A DNA stretch of 64,000 bases from Flavobacterium sp. HTF (GCF_003105115.1 NZ_QETH01000002.1:89433-153432); one strand, 5' to 3'; shown: positions 17,343-26,098, counted from the stretch's first letter. Notes: generated by a model not told the origin, from the sequence alone. Numbers and translations are program-made.

Positions 17343-17711
17343 ATGACAAGGAAATATATCGCAAAGGACTTTTTAAAACTTGCCGCCAAAGGCCATTCAC
17401 ACGAAGCATTCCGTCTTTATGTTGGCAGTAACTTTAAGCATCATAATGTTTATTTTAAGGGAGATGCCAATACTTTAATGCTTGCTATGGAAGAAGCGTT
17501 CAGATTAAATCCCAACAAGGTTATTGAAATACATCATGCAATCGGAGACAAAGATTTTGTGGCTATACATTCGCATGTCAAGCAAAACAAAACAGATTTG
17601 GGAGTTGCAGTGGTTCACATTTTCAGGTTTGAAGAAAGTAAAATAGTTGAACTTTGGGATTTAGGACAAACAGTTCCGGCCAAAATGATCAACGAGAATG
17701 GAATGTTTTAA
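17343..17711 (+). CDS. SnoaL/NTF2-like protein
   Basis: 122 residues. It matches the SnoaL-like cone fold: a helix MTRKYIAKDFLKLAAKGHSHEAF, then NFKHHNVYFKGD with paired histidines in the pocket, then VAIHSHV and VVHIFRFEESKIVELWDLGQ, the standard last strands. Related proteins include polyketide cyclases, steroid isomerases and many hypothetical proteins. It is cytoplasmic and usually dimeric. The substrate cannot be predicted. It lies 33 bases before the beta-lactamase-like gene. Confidence 0.78.
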   Translation: MTRKYIAKDFLKLAAKGHSHEAFRLYVGSNFKHHNVYFKGDANTLMLAMEEAFRLNPNKVIEIHHAIGDKDFVAIHSHVKQNKTDLGVAVVHIFRFEESKIVELWDLGQTVPAKMINENGMF

Positions 17712-17744
17712 ATAAAAATCAAATCACAAATATAAATTTCATAA

Positions 17745-18788
17745 ATGAATTCAATTTTCAGGTTCTCTGCCTTATTAACTGTTCTTTTTTTATTCTCCAA
17801 TTGTAATTCGTTTGCACAAAAAACAGCTCTTCTTTCTGCTCAGACAGATAGTTTACTGGCCGTTTCTTCTCCAAAATTTAATGGTGCTATTGTAATTTCC
17901 CAAAAAGGAAAGATATTATACAGTAAAGCTGTGGGGTTTGCTGATTATGAGAAAAAAACGCCTTTAAAAATGGATAGTGAATTTGAAATTATGTCGAATA
18001 CCAGACAAATCACAGCCGTTTTGATCTTACAGCAAGTAGAACAAGGAAAAATTGATCTTCAGGCTCCAATAAAAAAATACCTGCCCGATTTAAAACACAC
18101 CTGGACAGATACTATAACGGTTCATCAGTTATTAAATCACACTCATGGAATTGTTGATTTAGAAAAACCTTTACTTTTTAAACCCGGAAGTGATTTTAAA
18201 TATGGCAATGAAGGTTATCCCGTCTTAGGCCAGATCATAGAAGCTGTTTCTAAAAAACCGTATCCGGAAATGGCAGCTGCACTTTTTAAAAAGCTTAAAA
18301 TGAAATCTACTTTTTGCTATTTAAAAGACCACAACAGAGATTTGGTTTCAGGTTATATCAATGATAATAATACTTTAGAAAAGGCACAAAACTCTTTAAT
18401 ATCCCCATACAAATTACCGTCATGCGGAATTATTTCAACCGTAAATGATTTAAACGTCTGGAATAATAATCTACATAAAGGAAAAATCTTAAAGCCAGAA
18501 ACCTATAAATTGATGCTTCAGTACAATATTCTGGCACAGCACAATGTTTTCGGAAAGGAAAAAGCAGGTTACGGTTACGGACTTAGAATTGTAGATAAAG
18601 AAACTCCAAAATATATTGGACACACAGGTCTGGGCGATGGATTTTCTTCTTTAAATTTGTATTTTCCGGAAAGCGATTTGAGTTTGATTGTACTGGAAAA
18701 TAATATGAATGCAAATCCTGAATTGTTTTACAGTACGGGAATTAAAATCAAAAATCTTCTTTTGAAAAGTGATCTAATTCAAAAATAA
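17745..18788 (+). CDS. Exported serine hydrolase, beta-lactamase (class C/PBP4*) family, with altered SxxK
   Basis: 347 residues. A signal peptide covers about 1-24 (cleavage near SFA/Q). The fold follows the class C beta-lactamase/esterase family: ISQKGKILYSKAVGFAD, then the nucleophile region, VHQLLNHTHGI, the YxN-type motif YGN in KYGNEGYPVLGQIIE, and HTG in GHTGLGDGF. At the nucleophile the sequence is IMSNTRQITA where family members have SxxK, so the general-base Lys is Arg here. Activity may therefore be changed or lost. Substrates of intact relatives include beta-lactams, D-amino peptides and esters. It is followed by the DUF1801 gene after 7 bases. Confidence 0.8.
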   Translation: MNSIFRFSALLTVLFLFSNCNSFAQKTALLSAQTDSLLAVSSPKFNGAIVISQKGKILYSKAVGFADYEKKTPLKMDSEFEIMSNTRQITAVLILQQVEQGKIDLQAPIKKYLPDLKHTWTDTITVHQLLNHTHGIVDLEKPLLFKPGSDFKYGNEGYPVLGQIIEAVSKKPYPEMAAALFKKLKMKSTFCYLKDHNRDLVSGYINDNNTLEKAQNSLISPYKLPSCGIISTVNDLNVWNNNLHKGKILKPETYKLMLQYNILAQHNVFGKEKAGYGYGLRIVDKETPKYIGHTGLGDGFSSLNLYFPESDLSLIVLENNMNANPELFYSTGIKIKNLLLKSDLIQK

Positions 18789-18795
18789 AGAAACA

Positions 18796-19218
18796 ATGGC
18801 TAAAAATAAAACAACAGAAACCGAAAGCAGTGTTACTGATTTTATTAATGCTGTCGAAGAAACAACGAAAAGGAACGACTCGTTTGAGCTGGTAAAAATA
18901 ATGCAGGAACAATCTGGTTTTGAACCCAAAATGTGGGGGCCGGCTATTATTGGTTTCGGAAGTTATCATTATAAATATGACAGCGGTCACGAAGGAGACG
19001 CGCCGCTTGTCGCATTTTCGCCCAGAAAAGCCGCGATCTCCCTTTATTGCTATACTACAACAGAAGACAAAGACGAATTACTATCAAAATTAGGCAAACA
19101 CAAAGCTTCTAAAGGCTGTATTTATATCAAAAAACTAACTGATGTTGATACCGAAATCCTGAAGAAACTGATTTCACTTTCAATCAAAAATTTAAACAAA
19201 TTATATCCACCCCAATAA
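18796..19218 (+). CDS. DUF1801 protein
   Basis: 140 residues, cytoplasmic. DUF1801 pattern: the acidic helix SVTDFINAVEETTKRNDSFELV, a middle KMWGPAIIGFGSYHYKY, then FSPRKAAISLYCY and GKHKASKGCIYIKKL, which is the strongest signature of the larger subfamily. Its job is unknown. Only 7 bases separate it from the beta-lactamase-like gene and 3 from the MBL-fold gene, so the three are probably one transcript. Confidence 0.8.
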   Translation: MAKNKTTETESSVTDFINAVEETTKRNDSFELVKIMQEQSGFEPKMWGPAIIGFGSYHYKYDSGHEGDAPLVAFSPRKAAISLYCYTTTEDKDELLSKLGKHKASKGCIYIKKLTDVDTEILKKLISLSIKNLNKLYPPQ

Positions 19219-19221
19219 ATC

Positions 19222-20319
19222 ATGACTATAACTTTTATAATACTTATTATTTTAGCCCTTTATATTTTTCTGCAAGATCCGAGATTCGGCAAAGCACCAG
19301 CCGGAGAAAGACTAGCTCAAATTCAGAAATCACCACATTACAAAAACGGAAAATTTGAAAACATTCATTTTACACCGCAACTTACCGAAGGATACTCGAT
19401 GCCGGGAGTTTTATATGAATTTTTGTTTAAAAAAACAGCGCACAGAGTGCCCCTCAATACAATTCCTTCTGTTAAGACAGATTTACTACAGCTGGATGTA
19501 AATCAGGATATTTTGGTCTGGTTTGGACATTCTTCTTATTATTTTCAGATTGAAGGAAAACGTTTCCTTGTAGATCCGGTTTTTAGCGGCAACGCTTCTC
19601 CGATTGCAGGAACGACAAAATCTTTTAAAGGTTCTGATGTTTATACCGTTGAAGATTTTCCTGAAATTGACTACTTATTGATAACACACGATCATTATGA
19701 TCATTTGGATTATAAAACCATTTTGAAATTAAAGCCCAAAACAAAACAAGTTGTCTGCGGTCTTGGTGTTGGTTCACATTTTGAATCCTGGGGTTTTCCG
19801 GTTCAGAATATCATTGAGAAAGACTGGTATGAAAAAATAGAACTGGATCAGAATATTACGCTTTATACAGCGCCAACACGTCATTTTTCGGGTCGTGGCC
19901 TGGTTCGTAATAATACGCTCTGGCTTTCTTTTATCTTAGAAACCAGTGATTTTAAAATGTACCTGGGCGGAGATACCGGTTATGATACACATTTTGCTGA
20001 AATTGGTGCAAAATACGGCCCTTTTGACGTTGCCCTAATCGATAACGGTCAATATGATATTAAATGGAAATACATTCACAATTTACCGGAAGATGTAATT
20101 CAGGCCGCTAAAGATTTAAAAACCAAAAGATTATTCCCTGTTCATTCTTCTAAATTCCCATTAGCGAACCATGCCTGGGACGAGCCTTTAAAAAGAATCA
20201 CAAAACTGAATGAAAATGAAGCAAACCCTTTTCCATTAATTACACCTATGATTGGTGAATTGGTCGAACTGAAAAATGAAAATCAAAGATTCCAGAAATG
20301 GTGGGAAAGATTGCAATAA
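19222..20319 (+). CDS. MBL-fold metallo-hydrolase (UlaG/NAPE-PLD-like)
   Basis: 365 residues. An N-terminal hydrophobic helix (about 2-18) anchors it or serves as an uncleaved signal, which suggests membrane association. The metal site is HDHYDHLD at about 155-162, with later ligands in TRHFSGRGL, the bridging-type Asp in LGGDTGYD and PVHSSKF near 300. The strand pattern VWFGHSSYYFQIEGKRFLVD is typical of the UlaG/NAPE-PLD branch, so a phosphodiester or lactone substrate is likely; the exact one is unknown. Confidence 0.83.
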   Translation: MTITFIILIILALYIFLQDPRFGKAPAGERLAQIQKSPHYKNGKFENIHFTPQLTEGYSMPGVLYEFLFKKTAHRVPLNTIPSVKTDLLQLDVNQDILVWFGHSSYYFQIEGKRFLVDPVFSGNASPIAGTTKSFKGSDVYTVEDFPEIDYLLITHDHYDHLDYKTILKLKPKTKQVVCGLGVGSHFESWGFPVQNIIEKDWYEKIELDQNITLYTAPTRHFSGRGLVRNNTLWLSFILETSDFKMYLGGDTGYDTHFAEIGAKYGPFDVALIDNGQYDIKWKYIHNLPEDVIQAAKDLKTKRLFPVHSSKFPLANHAWDEPLKRITKLNENEANPFPLITPMIGELVELKNENQRFQKWWERLQ

Positions 20320-20363
20320 ATTTTATTCAAGATATAAAGAGGTGAAGGTTCAGAGTTTATTTG

Positions 20364-20405
20364 CTGAAACCTGAAACTTGAAACCTGAAACCTGAAACCT
20401 GAAAC
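20364..20405. repeat. Heptamer tract (CTGAAAC)6
   Basis: Six direct copies of CTGAAAC (one with T for the first C) lie just before the lactonase gene. The same heptamer, in direct and inverted form, recurs at 24564-24643 and 42148-42196. Confidence 0.9.
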
Positions 20406-20415
20406 AAGAAAAACT

Positions 20416-21534
20416 TTGAAACAAACAATATTATTATTTACTCTTCTGTTTTGCATTCATTTAAGTGCACAGAATACTTATGTCTTTCTGGGATCATATA
20501 ATCGTGATGTAAAAGCCGAATCTGTTCAGATTTATCAGTTGGATACTTTAAATGGAAAATTGAATAAGGTAACCGGGATTCAAAATATTATTAATCCGTC
20601 TTACTTAACCGTTTCTCCAAACGGAAAATATGTTTACGCCTGTACCGATACCAAAACACCAAATGCAGGAAGCGTTAGCAGTTTTGAATTTAATCCGCAG
20701 CAAAAAAGCCTGACTTTTATAAACAAACAATCAAGCGGCGGAGAAAATCCCGTTTATGTTTCTGTCCACAAAAATGGCAAGTGGCTTATAAACGCCAATT
20801 ATACAGAAGGAAGTGTTTCGGTTCATCCGCTTTTGGAAAACGGAAAAATTGACTCGATTGCGCAGAATTTCCAATATCTGGACGGAAGCGTTCACAAAGA
20901 AAGACAGACCCGTTCACATGTTCATTCGGCTGTATTTTCACCTCAGTTTGATTATCTATTCCTACCCGATTTAGGAGCCGATAAAATACGCTGTTATCAA
21001 TTTGACGAAACACAAAAACAGCCTTTGACAGAAGCAAAAATTCCCTTTACAAAAGCAGATCCGGAAGCCGGCCCGAGACATTTTACCTTTCATCCCAATC
21101 AAAAATTTAGTTATTGTATTGAAGAAATGTCCGGATCGATAAGTGCTTATCAGTATAACAACGGAGTTTTAGAAAAGATTCAGAGGATCAATACGCATCC
21201 CGATAAGATAACAGCAGGTTTTGAAAGTTCTGATATCCATATTTCGCCAGACGGAAAGTTTTTGTACGCTACCAACAGAGGAAAAGAAAACAATATTGCT
21301 ATCTTTTCGATTGCTGAAAACGGCCTTTTAACGAACGTTGGTTATCAATCTACTTTAGGAAAACATCCAAGAATTTTTGCGATTGATGAAAGCGGGAATT
21401 TTTTAATCGCAACAAATGTCACTACGGGAAATATTGTCGTTTTTAAACGAAATCCAAAAACCGGATTACTTAAAAAGACAGGGAAACAAATCAAAATGGA
21501 AAATGTTTCCTGTGTTCAGATCAGAAAAATCTAA
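20416..21534 (+). CDS. Exported lactonase-family beta-propeller (6-phosphogluconolactonase-like)
   Basis: 372 residues, starting at TTG 20416, which places the signal peptide correctly (MKQTILLFTLLFCIHLSAQ/N). No ATG is available before the mature part. The seven-bladed propeller family is indicated by YLTVSPNGKYVYACTD, then NPVYVSVHKNGKWL, then HVHSAVFSPQFDYLF, GPRHFTFHPN and HISPDGKFLYATNRG. Cytoplasmic relatives (Pgl) hydrolyse 6-phosphogluconolactone, whereas exported ones probably act on other lactones, perhaps of carbohydrate origin. A heptamer repeat tract lies immediately upstream and separates it from the MBL-fold gene. Confidence 0.85.
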   Translation: MKQTILLFTLLFCIHLSAQNTYVFLGSYNRDVKAESVQIYQLDTLNGKLNKVTGIQNIINPSYLTVSPNGKYVYACTDTKTPNAGSVSSFEFNPQQKSLTFINKQSSGGENPVYVSVHKNGKWLINANYTEGSVSVHPLLENGKIDSIAQNFQYLDGSVHKERQTRSHVHSAVFSPQFDYLFLPDLGADKIRCYQFDETQKQPLTEAKIPFTKADPEAGPRHFTFHPNQKFSYCIEEMSGSISAYQYNNGVLEKIQRINTHPDKITAGFESSDIHISPDGKFLYATNRGKENNIAIFSIAENGLLTNVGYQSTLGKHPRIFAIDESGNFLIATNVTTGNIVVFKRNPKTGLLKKTGKQIKMENVSCVQIRKI

Positions 21535-21550
21535 TTTTAAATTCTAAAAA

Positions 21551-22078
21551 ATGAGTACATCAATTTTAAATTTACAGCCTGAAATACTGGAAAATGAGTC
21601 TGTAAAGTTAGTTCCCCTAAAGGAAACTGATTTTGAAACCCTATATAAAGTTGCTTCCGATCCTTTAATCTGGGAACAGCATCCGAATAAAAACCGTTAT
21701 GAAAGAGAGGTTTTTAAAAACTTTTTTGAAGGTGCAATGGAAAGTAAAGGTGCTTTTCTGATCATTGATAAAAAAACAAATGAAGTTGCCGGAAGCACAC
21801 GATTTTATGATTATGAGCCCGAAAACAAAAGTGTTTTTATTGGCTATACTTTTTACGGAAGAAAATATTGGGGCACCGGATTTAATCCGCAGGTAAAGAA
21901 AATGATGTTTGATTATTCTTTTAAAGCGGTTGATAAAATCAGGTTTCACATTGGAGCAGAAAATTACCGTTCGCAGATAGCTATAGGGAAATTGGGAGCA
22001 AAGAAAATAGATGAACAGGAAGTGGCCTATTATAATGAGCCTTCCCGTTATAATTTTGTATACGAAATAGAAAAATAA
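21551..22078 (+). CDS. GNAT-family N-acetyltransferase
   Basis: 175 residues, RimJ/RimL-type GNAT. An acceptor-side segment VKLVPLKETDFETLYKVASDPLIWEQHP is followed by GAFLIIDKKTNEVAGSTRF, then IGYTFYGRKYWGTG, where the G-x-G stretch is the acetyl-CoA site, and then KIRFHIGAENYRSQIAIGKLG. This subgroup acetylates ribosomal-protein N-termini, antibiotics or small amines. It is cytoplasmic. It starts 17 bases after the lactonase gene and is followed by the LOG gene after 2 bases, so it is in an operon. Confidence 0.85.
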   Translation: MSTSILNLQPEILENESVKLVPLKETDFETLYKVASDPLIWEQHPNKNRYEREVFKNFFEGAMESKGAFLIIDKKTNEVAGSTRFYDYEPENKSVFIGYTFYGRKYWGTGFNPQVKKMMFDYSFKAVDKIRFHIGAENYRSQIAIGKLGAKKIDEQEVAYYNEPSRYNFVYEIEK

Positions 22079-22080
22079 AA

Positions 22081-22662
22081 ATGAAAAGAATAACCGTTTT
22101 TTGTGGTTCCAGTTTTGGAACCGAAGATATTTATAAAGAGCAGGCAACATTGCTTGGACAAGCATTGGCAAAGCAAAATATAGAATTGGTATATGGTGGC
22201 GCAAATGTAGGTTTGATGGGCGCTGTGGCAGATGGCGTTTTAGATGCAGGAGGCAAAGCAATTGGCGTTTTGCCGGATTTTCTGCGTTCTAAAGAAATCG
22301 CGCATTTGGGTTTGACCGAATTGATTCTGGTAGAAAGCATGCATGAAAGAAAAACCAAAATGAATGATTTATGCGATGGCGTGATAGCGCTTCCGGGTGG
22401 TTTTGGTACGCTGGAAGAACTTTTTGAAATGGTTACCTGGGCGCAATTGGGTTTACATAAAAAACCAATTGCTGTTTTAAATACCAATGGCTTTTATGAT
22501 TCCTTAATCGAATTAACCCGGACTATGGTTGAAAAAGGTTTTCTGAAAAGTGTAAATCAGGAAATGCTTTTGGTAAGTGATAATATTGAAGATTTATTGG
22601 ATAAAATGAAAAACTATGTCGCTCCTACAGTTGGAAAATGGATTGATAAAAAGGAAGTTTAA
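22081..22662 (+). CDS. LOG-family protein (cytokinin riboside 5'-monophosphate phosphoribohydrolase-like)
   Basis: 193 residues, TIGR00730 family. It has CGSSFG near the start, then the segment YGGANVGLMGAVADGVLDAGG, and the catalytic motif PGGFGTLEE at about 104-112 with MHERKTKMNDL before it. The enzyme cleaves the N-glycosidic bond of nucleoside 5'-monophosphates (AMP or cytokinin nucleotides) to release the base and ribose 5-phosphate. In bacteria without plant contact it is thought to act in nucleotide cleanup. It begins 2 bases after the GNAT stop. Confidence 0.88.
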   Translation: MKRITVFCGSSFGTEDIYKEQATLLGQALAKQNIELVYGGANVGLMGAVADGVLDAGGKAIGVLPDFLRSKEIAHLGLTELILVESMHERKTKMNDLCDGVIALPGGFGTLEELFEMVTWAQLGLHKKPIAVLNTNGFYDSLIELTRTMVEKGFLKSVNQEMLLVSDNIEDLLDKMKNYVAPTVGKWIDKKEV

Positions 22663-22722
22663 ACTACTCTGAACAAATAAAAAACTTTTAAATAAAAAAG
22701 TTTTTTAACAATAGAAACCATA

Positions 22723-22730
22723 TATATTTG
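22723..22730 (+). promoter_or_regulatory. Probable -7 element for the beta-barrel gene
   Basis: TATATTTG matches TAnnTTTG 37 bases before the ATG at 22768. An AT-only hairpin at 22679-22706 (AAAAAACTT / AAGTTTTTT) just before it may weakly end the LOG transcript. Confidence 0.45.
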
Positions 22731-22767
22731 CTGAAATTTTTCTATAGCCAATTATATAAATCTAAAA

Positions 22768-23967
22768 ATGCACAAAAAATTATTTACTTGTTTAATCGTT
22801 CTTTTAAGTTTTACAGTACATTCACAAATTAAGTTTGAAAAAGGGTATTTTATCGACAACAACGATAAGAAAATCAATTGCTTAATCAAAAATCTCGACT
22901 GGAGAAACAATCCGTCTGAAATTCAATACAAGCTGGATGAACAAGATCAGCCCATTACAGTTTCAATGCAGCAATTCAAAATGTTTGAAATTGAAAACGA
23001 ATCCAAATATGAAAAGTTTACTGTAGATGTAGATCAGTCAACGCAAACAATTGACGATTTAGGGTATGACAGAAATCCTGAATTTAAAAAAGAAACTATT
23101 CTACTGAAAGTTTTACTGGAAGGAAAAGCAACATTATTTGAATATACTAAACAAAATGAAACTTTTTTCTTTTTCAAAACCGATACAATACAGACGAATC
23201 AGTTGATTTATAAAACATATAAAATTTCGGAACAACAAATCGCTGAAAACAATTTTTATAAACAACAGCTGGCAAGAGGTTTGAAATGGGACCAGAGTAC
23301 AAATAATCAACTGGCAAGACTTAAATACGAAAGAAATCCTCTTATTAAAATCTTCAAAATTTATAACACAAGCCAGAATTCAGAATCCAGCAGCTTCAAA
23401 ACAGAACAAAAAAGAGACTTATTTAATTTAGCAATAAGACCCGGCATAACAAGTAATAAATTAAATATCACAAATGCTGTAGCCTCTTCCTATAATACAA
23501 AATTTGATAACCAGATAGGTTTTAGGTTAGGTCTGGAAGCTGAATTTATTTTACCGTTCAATAAAAACAAATGGGCCATAGTTATAGAACCAACTTATCA
23601 GATTTATAAATCTGAAAAAACAAGAGCGAACGGATTAAGCGTTGAATTCGATTATAATACAATCGAATTTCCAATCGGATTCAGACACAATATGTTCCTG
23701 AGTACTAACTCAAAATTATTTATTAATGCTCAATATGTTTTCGAAAAAGCCATAAATTCAAAAGGTGTTTTTGAAGAGAAGTATGGAAATAACGAAATAG
23801 AAATCAAACCCCGAAATAGTTGTGTTTTCGGTCTGGGATATAATTATAAAAAAAAGTACAGCGTCGAGGCAAGGATAAATTTACCAAAAGAAATTCTGGG
23901 ATCATATATCTATTGGGAATCTAATTACCAGTCTGTTTCTCTGGTGTTTGGATATAGTATATTTTAA
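22768..23967 (+). CDS. Exported protein with probable C-terminal outer-membrane beta-barrel
   Basis: 399 residues. The signal peptide is 1-19 (FTVHSQ/I). Residues 20-200 are a soluble domain without a name that I know (GYFIDNNDKKINCLIKNLDW). From about 210 the sequence shows alternating hydrophobic/polar strands ending in aromatic residues (FRLGLEAEFILPF, then FGLGYNYKK) and a final strand VSLVFGYSIF with C-terminal Phe, as in outer-membrane barrels of the PorT/OmpW-like class. Function unknown. It stands alone. Confidence 0.65.
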   Translation: MHKKLFTCLIVLLSFTVHSQIKFEKGYFIDNNDKKINCLIKNLDWRNNPSEIQYKLDEQDQPITVSMQQFKMFEIENESKYEKFTVDVDQSTQTIDDLGYDRNPEFKKETILLKVLLEGKATLFEYTKQNETFFFFKTDTIQTNQLIYKTYKISEQQIAENNFYKQQLARGLKWDQSTNNQLARLKYERNPLIKIFKIYNTSQNSESSSFKTEQKRDLFNLAIRPGITSNKLNITNAVASSYNTKFDNQIGFRLGLEAEFILPFNKNKWAIVIEPTYQIYKSEKTRANGLSVEFDYNTIEFPIGFRHNMFLSTNSKLFINAQYVFEKAINSKGVFEEKYGNNEIEIKPRNSCVFGLGYNYKKKYSVEARINLPKEILGSYIYWESNYQSVSLVFGYSIF

Positions 23968-24087
23968 ACTTAGTTCTTTTTTTATTCAGTTTTATTCAGT
24001 CATTTTTTCGTAAATTACAGCTCTAAATATTTTGAGGCGGAACAATTAAAATCTGCACATTTTATTGAACATCTAACCCGAAAAAAG

Positions 24088-24555
24088 ATGAAAATAGAAA
24101 ACAATAAATTCGCAAAAGCCGAAATGCTGATTAGAAAACCTGTTTCAAAAGTTTTTCAGGCTTTTACAGATCCGGAAATCACCAGTAAATTTTGGTTTAC
24201 CAAAGGTTCAGGAAAGTTAGAAGAAGACAAATCTACTGAATGGACTTGGGAAATGTATGGCTTTTCGCTAACGGTCACTACAAAAGTGCTCAAAGAAAAT
24301 CAGAAGATTGTTATTGAATGGGGAAACTCCGATGAAATCACTTTGGTCGAATGGGTTTTTACACCATTAAACGAAAATGAAACTTTTGTGAGCATAACCA
24401 ACTCCGGTTTAAAAGGCGATACCGATAAAATTATAGATCAGGTAAGAAATTCCACCGAAGGTTTTACATTGGTTTTAGCCGGAGCAAAAGCTTATTTAGA
24501 ACATAATATCCAGCTTAATCTCGTTTTGGACCGTTTTCCTAAAGGGATTGCTTAG
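24088..24555 (+). CDS. SRPBCC/AHSA1-family protein
   Basis: 155 residues. Typical activator of Hsp90 ATPase homologue 1-like features: the strand AEMLIRKPVSKVFQAFTDPE, the segment TSKFWFTKGSGKL, and EWTWEMYGF, with a closing long helix FTLVLAGAKAYLEHN. The family uses a START-like cavity to bind hydrophobic ligands. No specific ligand is known for such short bacterial members. It is cytoplasmic. The heptamer hairpin at 24564 lies just after the stop. Confidence 0.83.
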   Translation: MKIENNKFAKAEMLIRKPVSKVFQAFTDPEITSKFWFTKGSGKLEEDKSTEWTWEMYGFSLTVTTKVLKENQKIVIEWGNSDEITLVEWVFTPLNENETFVSITNSGLKGDTDKIIDQVRNSTEGFTLVLAGAKAYLEHNIQLNLVLDRFPKGIA

Positions 24556-24563
24556 AAGGGAAA

Positions 24564-24643
24564 GTTTCACGTTTCAAGTTTCAAGTTTCAGGTTTCAGGT
24601 TTCATCAGCAAAAACCTGAAACCTGAAACCTGAAACCTGAAAC
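24564..24643. repeat. Inverted heptamer repeat hairpin (GTTTCAx)6 / (CCTGAAA)4
   Basis: Six units of GTTTCAN at 24564-24605 face four units of CCTGAAA at 24615-24643 across about nine bases, giving a long hairpin between the AHSA1 and DUF1801 genes. It has no T tract, so it is not a classical terminator. Confidence 0.9.
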
Positions 24644-24667
24644 AAAAAAAACAAAATCACAACAATC

Positions 24668-25036
24668 ATGGATATCAGAAAACCCGAAAATATCGACGAA
24701 TATATTGGCACATTTCCAAATGATGTTCAGGAAATTCTGGAACAGGTCAGAATGACGATTCAGGAAGCGGCGCCGGATGCCAAAGAAAAAATCAGCTATT
24801 CGATGCCGGCTTTTGATCAAAACGGAATTGTGGTTTATTTTGCGGCTTTTAAGAACCATATTGGTTTATATGCGTTGCCAACAGGACATGAAGCTTTTGC
24901 AGCAGAACTTTCAAAATACAAATCAGGAAAAGGTTCCGTACAATTTCCTTTAAAAGAACCAATGCCTTTTGAACTGATTACCAAAATTGTAAAATTCAGG
25001 GTCAATGAAAATTTAGAAAAAGGAAAAAAGAAATAA
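24668..25036 (+). CDS. DUF1801 (YdhG-like, iron chaperone-like) protein
   Basis: 122 residues. It is the most typical of the three DUF1801 proteins here: IDEYIGTFPNDVQEILEQVRMTI, the segment KEKISYSMPAF, then GIVVYFAAFKNHIGLYALP, with KGSVQFPL and a basic C-terminal helix. Relatives in Bacillus (YdhG) resemble frataxin in fold and are proposed to bind iron, which is not shown here. The gene is followed by the 2H phosphoesterase gene after 5 bases. Confidence 0.85.
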   Translation: MDIRKPENIDEYIGTFPNDVQEILEQVRMTIQEAAPDAKEKISYSMPAFDQNGIVVYFAAFKNHIGLYALPTGHEAFAAELSKYKSGKGSVQFPLKEPMPFELITKIVKFRVNENLEKGKKK

Positions 25037-25041
25037 TCCCA

Positions 25042-25725
25042 ATGAACTTAACCGAACATTACGATCAGCTTTACAAAAAATCTTCCGGTGCAATTTTAGC
25101 CGGAAATTATACTATTGATTCTGACATCAAAAACGAATCTGATGCCAGGTTCGGCATAACCTTGCTTATTCGTCCGAGCGAAGAAATAAAAGCAAATATT
25201 GCCCTTTTTTTGGAGGAATTAAAAGAGGCTGACCCGACACAATATTATTATCCGGATTCTGATATTCACATTACCGTTATGTCCATCATTTCCTGTTCGG
25301 AGGAGTTTAGTCTGGATCAGATTTCACCAAATGACTATATCGAAACAATCTGCAAAAGTATGGTTGATATCGACAGCATCCGAATCCAGTTTAGAGGCGT
25401 TACCGCTTCTCCGTCTGCGATTATGATTCAGGGATTTCCAACGGATGAAACTCTCAATGATTTTAGAAATAAGCTGCGTGAGAATTTTAAAAACTCAGCA
25501 TTACAACAAAGTATAGACAGCCGATACACCATTTCTGCTGCACACTCGACTGTAATGCGTTTTCAGGAAAAACCAGAGAATCCTGAAAAGCTGATGCAGA
25601 TTACAGAAAAATTCCGCGATTATGATTTTGGCGAATTGGTTGTAAAAAAAATGGAACTCGTTTATAATGACTGGTATCAGCGAAAAAGCAATACCAAAAT
25701 CCTGGGGGAATTTGGTTTGAGATAA
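25042..25725 (+). CDS. 2H phosphoesterase (2'-5' RNA ligase-like) protein
   Basis: 227 residues. Two HxT/S motifs mark the 2H superfamily: HITVM at about 75 and HSTVM at about 168, set symmetrically in two beta-lobes. The superfamily includes 2'-5' RNA ligases, cyclic phosphodiesterases and ADP-ribose 1'',2''-cyclic phosphodiesterases. Related Flavobacterium proteins are, I recall, sometimes called mutarotase, a label without support in these motifs. The sequence contains no RNA-binding extension, so a small cyclic phosphate or RNA-end substrate is possible. It is co-transcribed with the DUF1801 gene upstream and convergent with the VOC gene 7 bases away. Confidence 0.72.
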   Translation: MNLTEHYDQLYKKSSGAILAGNYTIDSDIKNESDARFGITLLIRPSEEIKANIALFLEELKEADPTQYYYPDSDIHITVMSIISCSEEFSLDQISPNDYIETICKSMVDIDSIRIQFRGVTASPSAIMIQGFPTDETLNDFRNKLRENFKNSALQQSIDSRYTISAAHSTVMRFQEKPENPEKLMQITEKFRDYDFGELVVKKMELVYNDWYQRKSNTKILGEFGLR

Positions 25726-25732
25726 TTGAAAC

Positions 25733-26098
25733 TTATTTTTTGAATTCTCCGAAATGCCATAAAACACCCGACGGATCGTGTAAAAAACATTCTCTTCCCC
25801 AGTCTAAATTTTGAATAGGGATTAATTTTGATTCTGAATATTTTTCGGGAAGTTTCAAAGCTAAAAGTTCTGCATAATAACGATCCACATCGTCAACTTC
25901 TAAAAAAATCATCGTGTTTTCTATCCACTCTTTTGCATAATAGTCCTGAAGATAGAATGCCGTTTCACTGGTTTTAAAAACAGAAAAATTGGGTGCTAAA
26001 ACTATTTCTTCAAATCCTAAATCACGGTAAAAACTTCTCGATAATTCAAAATCTTTTGCACCTATAAAAGGTCGTATTGATTTGATTTTGTGCTGCAT
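25733..26098 (-). CDS. VOC-family (glyoxalase/bleomycin-resistance-like) protein
   Basis: 121 residues, one VOC domain: IRPFIGAKDFELSRSFYRDLGFEEI at the start, a middle TAFYLQDYYAKEW, and the typical end CFLHDPSGVLWHFGEF. It is a dimeric metal-dependent fold used by glyoxalases, dioxygenases and fosfomycin or bleomycin resistance proteins. A single-domain unit of this size is usually of unknown activity. It is cytoplasmic and lies 32 bases from the DUF2625 gene on the same strand. Confidence 0.82.
   Translation of the reverse strand: MQHKIKSIRPFIGAKDFELSRSFYRDLGFEEIVLAPNFSVFKTSETAFYLQDYYAKEWIENTMIFLEVDDVDRYYAELLALKLPEKYSESKLIPIQNLDWGRECFLHDPSGVLWHFGEFKK

Noticed and set aside
21665..22261. 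198-residue minus-strand gene
   Set aside because: It lies antisense to the clear GNAT and LOG genes and has no recognisable domain.
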